Positions 1-6,141 of a stretch of DNA of 38,632 bases are shown here, in pieces (position 1 is the stretch's first letter; each line of letters begins with the position of its first letter). The position numbers and the translations under genes are program-made. Source of the DNA: a virus; IMG/VR virus record IMGVR_UViG_3300044825_000517, positions 1 to 38,632 of that record. The stretch is one strand, 5' to 3'. The notes beneath the pieces were generated by a model. The model did not search any database. It saw nothing but the letters and a program-made list of their open reading frames with translations, and was not told the DNA's origin.

Positions 1-1
1 T

Positions 2-88
2 GTGCTTCCCGGTGGCCGTGAGATTGACGAAGAAACATTAGTGGACGCTGGCGCATTTCAAGCAGCGACGTACTTATGGCCGAGATAA
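2..88 (+). CDS. 3' fragment of small hypothetical protein (paralogue of 1330-1521)
   Basis: An open frame enters at the window edge and ends with TAA at 86-88, giving 28 residues that begin VLPGGRE and end TYLWPR. The gene at 1330-1521 has the same landmarks: VLPGGRE in its middle and SYLWPR just before its end. The first 21 bases also match that gene at DNA level with one difference. This is therefore the tail of a second copy of that family, cut by the window edge. Its stop overlaps the ATG of the next gene at 76. Function unknown. Paralogy is visible; real length is not. Confidence 0.6.
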   Translation: MLPGGREIDEETLVDAGAFQAATYLWPR

Positions 89-417
89 CTTGTAAAACCC
101 ATCCAGATGCACCGCATGGCTTTGATCGCAACGCTTCACATAATGCTGATCGGTATGTGTGTGAGTGCGAGAACTGGGAACCAAAGCCTGTGGCGCATGT
201 TTATCGGATTGAAGCAAATGGTAGACCTTGTGTGGCATGGGATGACGCAAGTGAAATTAAGGTCGGCGCAAAACTTTACGCTGCACCGCGTGAATGGGTT
301 GGGCTGACGGATGAGGAACACGACAGCATAAAACACAATTATCACAACCTGACGTGGACCCTTGAAATGTTCGCCAGAGCCATTGAACAAGCCTTGAAGG
401 AGAAGAATCATGGATAG
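76..417 (+). CDS. hypothetical protein, REWVGLTDEE repeat family, copy A
   Basis: 113 residues, function unknown. The N-terminal 35 residues contain His and Cys (CKTHPDAPHGF, YVCECE). The middle block runs from PVAHVYRIE to LYAAPREWVGLTDEE and is shared with the next gene (410-658). The REWVGLTDEE part is also shared with the gene at the right window end. The C-terminus is helical and charged (EQALKEKNHG). The family is common in small accessory operons of betaproteobacterial phages (general knowledge), with no assigned role. The start at 76 overlaps the upstream stop. The 5' third may belong to a variant assembly branch, because bases 288-364 recur at the window end. Confidence 0.65.
   Translation: MAEITCKTHPDAPHGFDRNASHNADRYVCECENWEPKPVAHVYRIEANGRPCVAWDDASEIKVGAKLYAAPREWVGLTDEEHDSIKHNYHNLTWTLEMFARAIEQALKEKNHG
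187..316 (+). repeat. 130-bp direct repeat, unit 1
   Basis: Aligns without gaps to 431-560 (offset 244) with about eight differences, roughly 94 percent identity. It encodes the PVAHVYRIE to WVGLTD block of copy A. The flanks are unrelated, so a domain rather than a whole gene was duplicated, and recently. Confidence 0.85.
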
Positions 418-658
418 AGACAAACAAGAACCTGTAGCGCATGTTTATCGGATTGAATCAAATGGTAGACCTTGTGTTGCATGGGATAACACAAGTGAAA
501 TTAAGGTTGGCGCAAAACTTTACGCTGCGCCGCGTGAATGGGTTGGGCTGACGGATGGGGAGATTGACATACTGTCGTGCGAGACTGTTAAAGGTAATAA
601 ATCAGTCAACTGGCTATGCAAAGTCCTTGAAGCCAAGCTAAAGGAAAAAAACACATGA
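410..658 (+). CDS. hypothetical protein, REWVGLTDEE repeat family, copy B
   Basis: 82 residues, function unknown. It begins almost directly with the shared block (PVAHVYRIESNGRPC to REWVGLTDGE), followed by a different C-terminal helix (LCKVLEAKLKEKNT). The ATG at 410 overlaps the end of copy A by 8 nt, indicating translational coupling. Compared with copy A it lacks the Cys/His-rich N-terminus. Near-identity of the shared DNA with little drift elsewhere suggests a recent tandem duplication. Confidence 0.75.
   Translation: MDRDKQEPVAHVYRIESNGRPCVAWDNTSEIKVGAKLYAAPREWVGLTDGEIDILSCETVKGNKSVNWLCKVLEAKLKEKNT
431..560 (+). repeat. 130-bp direct repeat, unit 2
   Basis: Second copy of the block at 187-316, ungapped, about 94 percent identical. 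Part of it also resembles the end of the window (38556 onward). Confidence 0.85.
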
Positions 659-975
659 ACCAGCAAGAAGTGTTAATGCTTGCAAAGACGATGGGCGTAA
701 TGGTTTCTGGTCGACCTGAGTTTGAGCAATCGGTTGCGAGGTTTGGCAAGCGAATCATCAAGCGCTTTAGACCGCTGACAAAAACCCAGAGGATTTACCT
801 AGACGCGCTGGTTGAGCCTAAGTCACTGCAAAACTTAGCCGACCAGTTTGGATGCACAACGCAGAACGCGCTCAAGATGATTAGGGCGCTAGAGGCTCGC
901 AAGCTGATCTCGAAAGAGAAACTATTCAAGCAACACGTTGGGGCTTGGTCTTACTTCTACCAAAGAAAATCATGA
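655..975 (+). CDS. winged helix-turn-helix protein
   Basis: 106 residues. The centre (about residues 50-85) reads as a winged helix: SLQNLADQFGCTTQNALKMI is a helix-turn-helix with a recognition helix, followed by RALEARKLISKEK, the usual wing lead-in of MarR-like and similar domains. Predicted role is DNA binding or regulation, inferred from the fold only. The ATG at 655 overlaps the upstream stop (ATGA). The N-terminal 45 residues are basic and show no known domain. It is followed, also with an ATGA overlap, by a second winged-helix protein, so the two may act on the same circuit. Confidence 0.75.
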   Translation: MNQQEVLMLAKTMGVMVSGRPEFEQSVARFGKRIIKRFRPLTKTQRIYLDALVEPKSLQNLADQFGCTTQNALKMIRALEARKLISKEKLFKQHVGAWSYFYQRKS

Positions 976-1328
976 GCGGCGATCACAATCTCCACGATTC
1001 CATCAAATGGAAATCCACGCAAACCGACAAGCAAACAAAAATCTTGAATTACCTAAAGAAACGCAAGACACCGGCGACGCTGAAACAGGTTTGCTTACAG
1101 GTCAGAATGGAAAAGAGGCCATGCGATCAAGCGCTCAGGCAGCTTGTAAACAAAGGATTCCTGAAAACATGGCTGTCGATGGATACGTTTGTAAAAGAGC
1201 GCTTGTACGAGTTTTCAACCGATAAAGTGGCAGAAAAACCGGTGATAAAACAGCCGCCAAAGTTTCACAAAAGCAGAGTCACCGTAGAACCGAAGTTTTA
1301 TAACAACCCTTTTGGTATAGGACAATGA
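972..1328 (+). CDS. winged-helix-like hypothetical protein
   Basis: 118 residues from the ATG at 972, which overlaps the previous stop as ATGA. An earlier in-frame start at 945 would add nine residues inside the upstream gene and is less likely. Residues about 15-65 (TDKQTKILNYLKKRKTPATL, then VCLQVRMEKRPCDQALRQLV and NKGFLK) look like a winged helix: helix, short turn, recognition helix, wing. The C-terminal 45 residues are basic and probably disordered. DNA binding is inferred; the target is unknown. Confidence 0.7.
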   Translation: MSGDHNLHDSIKWKSTQTDKQTKILNYLKKRKTPATLKQVCLQVRMEKRPCDQALRQLVNKGFLKTWLSMDTFVKERLYEFSTDKVAEKPVIKQPPKFHKSRVTVEPKFYNNPFGIGQ

Positions 1329-1329
1329 C

Positions 1330-1521
1330 ATGAAAATAGAAGCAAAGATGCAGGAACATGATTGGGTAAACGTTTACTACGCGCACGAAATTATGATCGT
1401 TCCGCACTACAGCAAAAAGAAAGTGTTTGTGCTTCCGGGTGGCCGTGAAGTCAAAGAACAGACGTTGATCGATAAAGGCTACAAGCCGGCAACTTCTTAC
1501 TTGTGGCCGAGGCCGGCATGA
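1330..1521 (+). CDS. small hypothetical protein with VLPGGRE motif
   Basis: 63 residues, function unknown. Contains VFVLPGGREVKEQTLIDKGY and ends SYLWPRPA. A paralogous fragment is present at 2-88. The pattern of short beta strands and a terminal tryptophan suggests a compact single domain, but there is no recognisable family. The ATG at 1330 lies one base after the upstream stop, and its own stop is coupled to the next gene by ATGA at 1518. Confidence 0.65.
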   Translation: MKIEAKMQEHDWVNVYYAHEIMIVPHYSKKKVFVLPGGREVKEQTLIDKGYKPATSYLWPRPA

Positions 1522-1790
1522 ACCGCGAGGACATCATCCGCATGGCGCGGGAGGCTGGATTGGTTTACGGGACTGACGAAAAGCCATTGCGCTCTGTAAA
1601 ACGATTTGCCGCCCTTGTTGCCGAGAATGAAAGAAAAGTCTGGGTTGAAAAGAGACAGGTCGCGTGGCATGAAGGTTTTGATGCAGGGCGAAAAACAGCG
1701 CATCATATTTGTGCGTCGGTGGCTGAGCGGACACCGGATGAAACGGGTACGGCACATAAGATTGCTACCGCTATACGAGCAAGGATATGA
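1518..1790 (+). CDS. hypothetical phage protein (IIRMAREAGL family)
   Basis: 90 residues from the ATG at 1518 (ATGA overlap with the preceding gene); the longer frame from 1503 is less likely. It opens MNREDIIRMAREAGL, a start seen in many small proteins of betaproteobacterial phages (general recollection), then a helical region FAALVAENERKVWVEKRQ and a His-containing stretch AWHEGFDAGRKTAHH. No function is known. The gene at 1993-2214 is a diverged relative with the same opening pattern. Confidence 0.7.
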   Translation: MNREDIIRMAREAGLVYGTDEKPLRSVKRFAALVAENERKVWVEKRQVAWHEGFDAGRKTAHHICASVAERTPDETGTAHKIATAIRARI

Positions 1791-1993
1791 AAGAGTATTT
1801 GGCCGGTAATGCAGTCTGGCGTACACCAGACGATGAAACGCCGCCGCGAGGGGTAAAGATGCTTTTACTTAACGCTGGTGGTGTTTGCGTAATCGGAACC
1901 TGGACAGACTGGGCTGTGGCATGGGCTCCGCTGCCCAAGGTTCCCGAGCATATAAAAACGATTCTTATGTCAAAGCATTTGAAAGGAATGTGA
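1787..1993 (+). CDS. DUF551-like small protein
   Basis: 68 residues. The pattern VWRTPDDETPPRGVKMLLL, then GGVCVIGTWTDWAVAWAPLP, resembles the DUF551 family of phage and bacterial proteins, in which a P..G..V stretch is followed by a terminal W.PLP. The family has no known biochemical role. A Shine-Dalgarno AAGGA lies just upstream of the ATG at 1787. The start overlaps the upstream stop, and the stop at 1991-1993 overlaps the next ATG at 1993 (TGATG). Family assignment is from motif memory, not a search. Confidence 0.65.
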   Translation: MKEYLAGNAVWRTPDDETPPRGVKMLLLNAGGVCVIGTWTDWAVAWAPLPKVPEHIKTILMSKHLKGM

Positions 1994-2214
1994 TGATTTC
2001 AGAGATAAGACAAGACGAGGTAATTAGGATGGCAAAGATTGCCAAACTGCCAACCTACTTTAGGACAGGCGAACTGGTGAATCTAAAAGAGTTAGAGGAT
2101 TTCGCTGAGCTTGTAAGGTTCAATGTAGGAGAGGCAAGGCTCAATCACTGTATTGAGCTTTTAGAGAAACGTGGTCATAAAGACGCAGCAGACTTACTTA
2201 GGGGCGAAGGATGA
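1993..2214 (+). CDS. hypothetical protein, diverged paralogue of 1518-1790
   Basis: 73 residues from the ATG at 1993, chosen because it overlaps the upstream stop (TGATG). The frame is open further upstream but that part is out-of-frame shadow of the preceding gene. It starts MISEIRQDEVIRMAKIAKLP, matching the REDIIRMAREAGL opening of 1518-1790, and then has LKELEDFAELVR where the relative has VKRFAALVAENER. The C-terminus is helical (NHCIELLEKRGHKDAADLL). Function unknown; duplication and divergence is inferred. Confidence 0.65.
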   Translation: MISEIRQDEVIRMAKIAKLPTYFRTGELVNLKELEDFAELVRFNVGEARLNHCIELLEKRGHKDAADLLRGEG

Positions 2215-2558
2215 TTCCATTTACTTTTCCAACGGCACGACGAACAGATCCGCTAACCTCACATATGGCGGCGATTGACGCAAGGTTTAAGGCTAGCAAC
2301 CACAGACGAACTGCCCTGCTTGCTTTACTGGAGCACAATAACCTCACCGATTATGAGTTAGCAGAAAAAACCGGCTTACAGCAGAACAGCATCGGCAAGC
2401 GCAGGAAAGACTGTCAGGATGCGGGATTGGTAACTCACTACCGAGACGACGACGGGAACAAGGTAAAGAGACCCGCTCCGTCTGGAAGCAAGGCTTATGT
2501 GTGGATGCTTACTGATCGCGGCGAAGAGCTAGCAAAGCAAATTAAGAGGGAACTATGA
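2211..2558 (+). CDS. winged helix-turn-helix protein
   Basis: 115 residues. It begins with an extended segment ARRTDPLTSHMAA, typical of a phage HTH family, then HRRTALLALLEHNNLTDYEL, AEKTGLQQNSIGKRRKDCQD, AGLVTHYRDD, and a wing ending in VWMLTDRGEELAKQ. The last part is the usual end of a MarR/PadR-like wing and helix. Predicted DNA binding; whether it acts on phage or host promoters cannot be told. ATGA overlaps join it to both neighbours. Confidence 0.75.
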   Translation: MIPFTFPTARRTDPLTSHMAAIDARFKASNHRRTALLALLEHNNLTDYELAEKTGLQQNSIGKRRKDCQDAGLVTHYRDDDGNKVKRPAPSGSKAYVWMLTDRGEELAKQIKREL

Positions 2559-2737
2559 ACATTAACGACATGGCAAGGCAAGCATTCCTAAACTCGCTGA
2601 CAGAAAACCTCAGCGACTTCGACAAACTTATGCTTCAGATGGACGAGCTGTGCGACATGGCTGAAGATCTAGCGGCACGAGCAAAACAGTTAGCCTACGA
2701 AGCAGAAGAGCAGCTTAGGAGGGCTCGCGGTGAGTGA
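2555..2737 (+). CDS. small coiled-coil hypothetical protein
   Basis: 60 residues, mainly helical and acidic, with a run of Ala/Glu-rich heptads at about residues 25-58 (DELCDMAEDLAARAKQLAYE) that can form a coiled coil. No family recognised. The ATG at 2555 overlaps the upstream stop. The 3' end overlaps the next gene by 8 nt. Confidence 0.6.
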   Translation: MNINDMARQAFLNSLTENLSDFDKLMLQMDELCDMAEDLAARAKQLAYEAEEQLRRARGE

Positions 2738-2921
2738 ATGGGAATCTGTAAAAGGTATCGTGGAGCCGTGGAGAAGGCTTACAGTCGAAGAAATGAAGTC
2801 TGTGGGTAGAAACCTACTTACAAAGCAAAACGAGGCTGAAATGCTCATATTTGCCACGAGAATTGAGGCGTACATCATGGCATTGAATTCGTCAAGAAGT
2901 GGGAGTAAACTCAAAAAGTGA
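2730..2921 (+). CDS. small hypothetical protein
   Basis: 63 residues starting at GTG 2730, with a good Shine-Dalgarno (AGGAGGG at about 2717-2723). The frame begins MSEWESVKGIVEPW and continues as an amphipathic helix (KQNEAEMLIFATRIEAYIMA). No known family. It is the last gene before the terminator at 2937 and so closes the accessory operon. Confidence 0.55.
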   Translation: MSEWESVKGIVEPWRRLTVEEMKSVGRNLLTKQNEAEMLIFATRIEAYIMALNSSRSGSKLKK

Positions 2922-2936
2922 CTCCTTCCCCTGGTT

Positions 2937-2960
2937 GCCCTCTCCACGAGGGCTTTTTTT
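2937..2960 (+). terminator. Rho-independent terminator of the accessory operon
   Basis: Perfect 6-bp GC-rich stem GCCCTC (2937-2942) with GAGGGC (2948-2953), 5-nt loop TCCAC, followed by seven T (2954-2960). It sits 16 nt after the last accessory gene and 10 nt before the structural-side gene at 2970, so it separates the two transcription blocks. Confidence 0.9.
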
Positions 2961-2969
2961 GGAGCGCTT

Positions 2970-3647
2970 ATGCCAGTTCCTAACGATGCGATGGTTGCCG
3001 AGGCTAAGAAAGGTTTAGCTTGGCGAGAAGAATTTAGCCGTGGTGGAACGGCCATAGGCGTAGCGAGAGCCCGAGACATCATCAACAAAGCCGATCTTCC
3101 GCAACAAACAATCAGCCGAATGATTAGCTACTTTGCGAGGCACGAGGTTGATAAGCAGGGCGAGGGATGGTCTCCAGGCGAAGATGGTTACCCATCAGCA
3201 GGGCGAATAGCCTGGGCATTGTGGGGCGGCGATGCAGGAAAGAGTTGGGCGAATGCAAACAAAAAAGAGCAAGCGCAGCCGCAAGAAGTCTATACACCGG
3301 GCAGATTCATTATGTGTCTGCTTCACGCCGTAACTAACGCACACATACTTCATCTGCAAAGCCAAAGTTACGCCCAACACAAAGCGCTTGGCAGTTTCTA
3401 CGAAGATCTGGGCGACTTAGTGGATTCCGTGGTTGAGCAATGGCAGGGTCTCAATGGCAAGCTAATGAATTACCCCATCGAGTACAGACCGCCAGAAAGT
3501 ACGGCTAAGTCTGAGCTGGAGTACATGTTGGCTTATGTATCTGACTATAGAAGCTCAATGGGCGATGATTCGGCGATACAGAACGGCATCGACGAGATTG
3601 CAGCGCTTATGCAATCGACGCTTTATAAGCTGACGTTTCTTAAGTAA
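2970..3647 (+). CDS. two-domain phage protein: GGTAxGVARARD domain plus DUF5856-like domain
   Basis: 225 residues. The N-terminal domain (about 1-93) carries EFSRGGTAIGVARARDI, FARHEVDK and EDGYPSAGRIAWALWGGDAG, a signature found in other phage proteins, sometimes attached to unrelated domains (general knowledge). The C-terminal half (about 107-225) reads LLHAVTNAHILHLQSQSYAQ, HKALGSFYEDLGDLVDSVVE and later EYMLAYVSDYRSS. This matches the DUF5856 pattern, a predicted four-helix ferritin-like phage protein. The function of either part is unproven. Shine-Dalgarno GGAG lies at 2961-2964. Its stop overlaps the next ATG (TAATG). Confidence 0.7.
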   Translation: MPVPNDAMVAEAKKGLAWREEFSRGGTAIGVARARDIINKADLPQQTISRMISYFARHEVDKQGEGWSPGEDGYPSAGRIAWALWGGDAGKSWANANKKEQAQPQEVYTPGRFIMCLLHAVTNAHILHLQSQSYAQHKALGSFYEDLGDLVDSVVEQWQGLNGKLMNYPIEYRPPESTAKSELEYMLAYVSDYRSSMGDDSAIQNGIDEIAALMQSTLYKLTFLK

Positions 3648-3832
3648 TGCCGTATCGCAAGACAACAAAGGGATGGTTTTGGGGAAGTAAGGGACCATTC
3701 CCAACACTACAGAAAGCTCAGGCAGTAGCAAGAGCAGCATATGCTGGAGGTTATCGTGAGGATCGTGAAAGCACTGGAGCATTTAGCCAACGAAAAGGAT
3801 TTCATCTTCCAGGCCGTGTTCAACCAAGATGA
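3647..3832 (+). CDS. small phage protein (PYRKTKxGWxWGSKGPFP family)
   Basis: 61 residues. The first 40 match a small basic phage protein family: MPYRKTTKGWFWGSKGPFP, then an Ala-rich helix ending AAYAGGY. No biochemical function is known. The ATG is coupled to the preceding stop. The last 20 residues lie in DNA that also encodes the next gene in another frame and look like read-through sequence. Family members usually end near the GGY position, so a single-base change may have removed an earlier stop. Confidence 0.65.
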   Translation: MPYRKTTKGWFWGSKGPFPTLQKAQAVARAAYAGGYREDRESTGAFSQRKGFHLPGRVQPR

Positions 3833-3992
3833 TCTGCCCTACTCACTCTATTGTTTATTCAACGCGCTTATGGAGCGTGAACAGTTAGAGTCAATCACAA
3901 GGCATATGACTCGCAAAGAGTCAGATCTATTCTTAGACTTAGCCACATACTCATGCCACGAACGCCCAAGCAGACAACCTGTCGGGAGTTAG
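3756..3992 (+). CDS. hypothetical protein
   Basis: 78 residues from GTG 3756, preceded by GGAGG at 3746-3750 with a 5-nt spacer. An ATG at 3741 in the same frame would add five residues but lacks that spacing. Helical and acidic: IVKALEHLANEKDFIFQAVF, then YSLYCLFNALMEREQL and TRKESDLFLDLA. No known family. It overlaps the previous gene by about 75 nt and the following HNH gene by 40 nt, unusually dense packing. Confidence 0.55.
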   Translation: MRIVKALEHLANEKDFIFQAVFNQDDLPYSLYCLFNALMEREQLESITRHMTRKESDLFLDLATYSCHERPSRQPVGS

Positions 3993-4339
3993 GCTGTACA
4001 AATCCCAAGGTCAACGGCTCGACGTTCTGCAACCAGCATGGCGGCGCAATATCTACAGACCGCAAGGCTTTCAATAAACTGTACGGTACTAAGCAATGGC
4101 AACAATTCAGGCAGATCCAACTGTCAAAGCATCCGATCTGCGCTAGATGCCAAAGCCTCGGAAAAATTACGCCAGCTCACCACGTTGACCACATCTTCCC
4201 GCACAGAATGAACAGAGATAAGTGGATGGGCAACCGCTTCCAGTCGCTCTGCGCTGAGTGCCACTCCATAAAGACAGGGCTTGAAAAGAAAGGCGAGGCG
4301 CACGATTATGTTGCGGGCGAGATACACTTGATTTCATAA
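3953..4339 (+). CDS. HNH endonuclease
   Basis: 128 residues. An N-terminal Cys/His cluster (CRELGCTNPKVNGSTFCNQH) precedes the HNH core: CARC, HHVDHIFPHRMNRDKW with the catalytic-type His and Asp, then LCAECHSIKTG closing the zinc site. HNH proteins beside terminase genes in HK97-like cos phages assist terminase cleavage at the packaging site (established for that group). Here two genes separate it from the small terminase, so the same role is plausible but inferred. It starts inside the preceding gene; the stop shares bases with a small ORF at 4339. Confidence 0.88.
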   Translation: MPRTPKQTTCRELGCTNPKVNGSTFCNQHGGAISTDRKAFNKLYGTKQWQQFRQIQLSKHPICARCQSLGKITPAHHVDHIFPHRMNRDKWMGNRFQSLCAECHSIKTGLEKKGEAHDYVAGEIHLIS

Positions 4340-4428
4340 TGCGGAATGACTTAAAAATTGACGCGCGGGAGATGAGCAAGCGCGCCCCTAACTTTCTGCA
4401 AAAGGATTATTCCAATTGGGTAGCTTAA
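4339..4428 (+). CDS. possible 29-residue small ORF
   Basis: Start ATG at 4339 shares a base with the HNH stop (TAATG), and the frame runs MRNDLKIDAREMSKRAPNFL to DYSNWVA before TAA at 4426-4428. It fills the only gap between the HNH gene and the methyltransferase and overlaps the latter's TTG start by 13 nt. No family is known. Coupled start and gap filling support it; the small size keeps confidence low. Confidence 0.4.
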   Translation: MRNDLKIDAREMSKRAPNFLQKDYSNWVA

Positions 4429-5690
4429 AAAACCAGGGAATTCCCCGCGTGGTCATGACTCGCGTGGGGGATCTTACCCCTTACGCAAGAAACGCAAGAA
4501 CGCATTCAGACGAGCAGGTCGCGCAGATCGCTGCGTCGATAAAAGAGTTTGGTTGGACGAACCCGATCTTGGTTGATGGCGAGAAGGGTTTGATTGCCGG
4601 CCACGGAAGATTGGCTGCGGCTCGGAAACTTGGGATGGAAGAAGTTCCGGTGATAGAACTAACTCACCTTTCCGAGACTCAAAAGAAAGCGCTGATTCTT
4701 GCTGACAACAAACTAGCGCTGAATGCCGGATGGGATGCAGAGCTTTTGAACCTTGAGCTCGAAGAATTGGAGCTTGAGGGCGTAGATCTAAACCTAGTTG
4801 GTTTTGGCGAAGAGGAAAGAGACGCGCTAAGGCCGGAGGTTGTAAACGAAGGGCTTACAGACGAGGATGCCGTACCTGAGACACCAGAGGACCCTATTAC
4901 CAAGCCTGGGGATATTTGGATACTAGGCAAGCACAGGCTTATGTGCGGTGATAGTACGAGCATAGATGCGGTGGATAAGCTCATGAACGGCGATCAGGTA
5001 GATTTTATGTTTACCAGTCCGCCTTACAACGCAGGAGATTCGGAAAAGTTATCTGGCAATACGCATACAACCGACAACAAATATGCAACATATAGAGATG
5101 ACAAAACGCAAGATGATTATCTGGAATTTTTGTGTGGATTTACTAACGCATGGATGTGGGTAAGTAGTTGCATGGCGATAAACATTCAGCAATTAGCCGG
5201 CAATAAAATCGCTTTTATAGATTACCTTTCAACTTACAAGAATCATTTAATTGACATTGCCATTTGGGACAAAAAACATGGTGCGCCACAAATAGCAAAA
5301 AACGTTATGTCTAATAGGTTTGAATACATTGTTTTTTTAGGGCAAACAGAAAATCCATCAAGATCCATTCCGACGGCAGACTTTCAGGGGACAATTCAAA
5401 ATGTCTACGAAGGTCATCCGAATAGAAATAATGAATTCGCAAACATTCATGCGGCGACATTTCCAGTTGATTTCCCCGAGTGGGCTATCAATTCATTCAC
5501 AAAGAAAAATATGTTTATTGGAGATGCTTTTGGCGGAACTGGGACAACCTTAATTGCTTGCGAAAAAACAGGTCGCTCTTGTCGGATGATGGAACTAGAC
5601 CCAAAATACTGCGATGTCATCGTTAAGCGATGGGAAGAATTTACCGGACAGAAAGCGAGGCTCGAAAATGCAGAGGAAATATCCACCTGA
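4416..5690 (+). CDS. ParB-like domain fused to DNA methyltransferase
   Basis: 424 residues from TTG 4416, preceded by AAAAGGA at 4400-4406. GTG 4449 or ATG 4455 are alternative starts and keep both domains. Residues 17-110 form a ParB/Srx-like domain (NPILVDGEKGLIAGHGRLAA, then LADNKLAL). Residues about 165-420 form an N4/N6-type methyltransferase of beta order: catalytic SPPY at 201-204 comes before the AdoMet-binding GDAFGGTGTT at about 369-378. SPPY is common in N4-cytosine enzymes, although N6-adenine cannot be excluded. Such fusions are frequent near phage terminases. Likely roles are protection from restriction or marking DNA for packaging. Confidence 0.88.
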   Translation: MGSLKNQGIPRVVMTRVGDLTPYARNARTHSDEQVAQIAASIKEFGWTNPILVDGEKGLIAGHGRLAAARKLGMEEVPVIELTHLSETQKKALILADNKLALNAGWDAELLNLELEELELEGVDLNLVGFGEEERDALRPEVVNEGLTDEDAVPETPEDPITKPGDIWILGKHRLMCGDSTSIDAVDKLMNGDQVDFMFTSPPYNAGDSEKLSGNTHTTDNKYATYRDDKTQDDYLEFLCGFTNAWMWVSSCMAINIQQLAGNKIAFIDYLSTYKNHLIDIAIWDKKHGAPQIAKNVMSNRFEYIVFLGQTENPSRSIPTADFQGTIQNVYEGHPNRNNEFANIHAATFPVDFPEWAINSFTKKNMFIGDAFGGTGTTLIACEKTGRSCRMMELDPKYCDVIVKRWEEFTGQKARLENAEEIST

Positions 5691-6141
5691 AGTTCATTTG
5701 GTACACGGCACAAAAGGCGAGAACACCGGCGTACCGCTTCCAGAAAAAATCAAGATCCGCGTACCGTTTGCAGAATGGGCGGACGATCCAACCCTCTTTA
5801 GCCGAGAGCGGTTTGTGCGCGAGACTGCGGATTATCTATACACCGTCTACGGTATCGGCTCCGATCAGGATCGCCACACGCTGATGATGCTTGCCGATCA
5901 AGTGCAGCTTTATATTGACGCTCGGAAAGAACAAGCAAAGCATCCGCTGGTGGTAAAGACTAACGGCGGCAAGACACATGCCCCTAACCCTTACATATCC
6001 CTTGCTAACAAAGCGATGGAAAACGCAGTCAAGCTGATGAACGAAATGGGGCTCACGCCTCGCTCGAGGCTAGCTGCAAACAAACTTGAGGATGGCAGCA
6101 AGATGGGCGAATTCCTTTCCGGTCCTAAATTCGGAACATGA
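5668..6141 (+). CDS. terS: terminase small subunit (P27-like)
   Basis: 157 residues from ATG 5668; the frame is open earlier but that part is shadow of the methyltransferase. It overlaps that gene by 23 nt. It opens QRKYPPEVHLVHGTKGENTG, typical of P27-family small terminases, followed by a helical core with LFSRERFVRETADYLYTVYG and a C-terminal AANKLEDGSKMGEFL region. The role is recognition of the packaging start site and recruitment of the large subunit. Position directly before the large terminase, with an ATGA overlap, supports the call. Confidence 0.85.
   Translation: MQRKYPPEVHLVHGTKGENTGVPLPEKIKIRVPFAEWADDPTLFSRERFVRETADYLYTVYGIGSDQDRHTLMMLADQVQLYIDARKEQAKHPLVVKTNGGKTHAPNPYISLANKAMENAVKLMNEMGLTPRSRLAANKLEDGSKMGEFLSGPKFGT

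Noticed and set aside
938-1225. Alternative frame overlapping the winged-helix gene
   Set aside because: Low-complexity polar sequence; the 972 frame has the ATGA coupling and a recognisable helix-turn-helix pattern.
4358-4386. TTGACG as a -35 box before the methyltransferase
   Set aside because: No acceptable -10 at 15-19 bp; the downstream sequence there is GC-rich.
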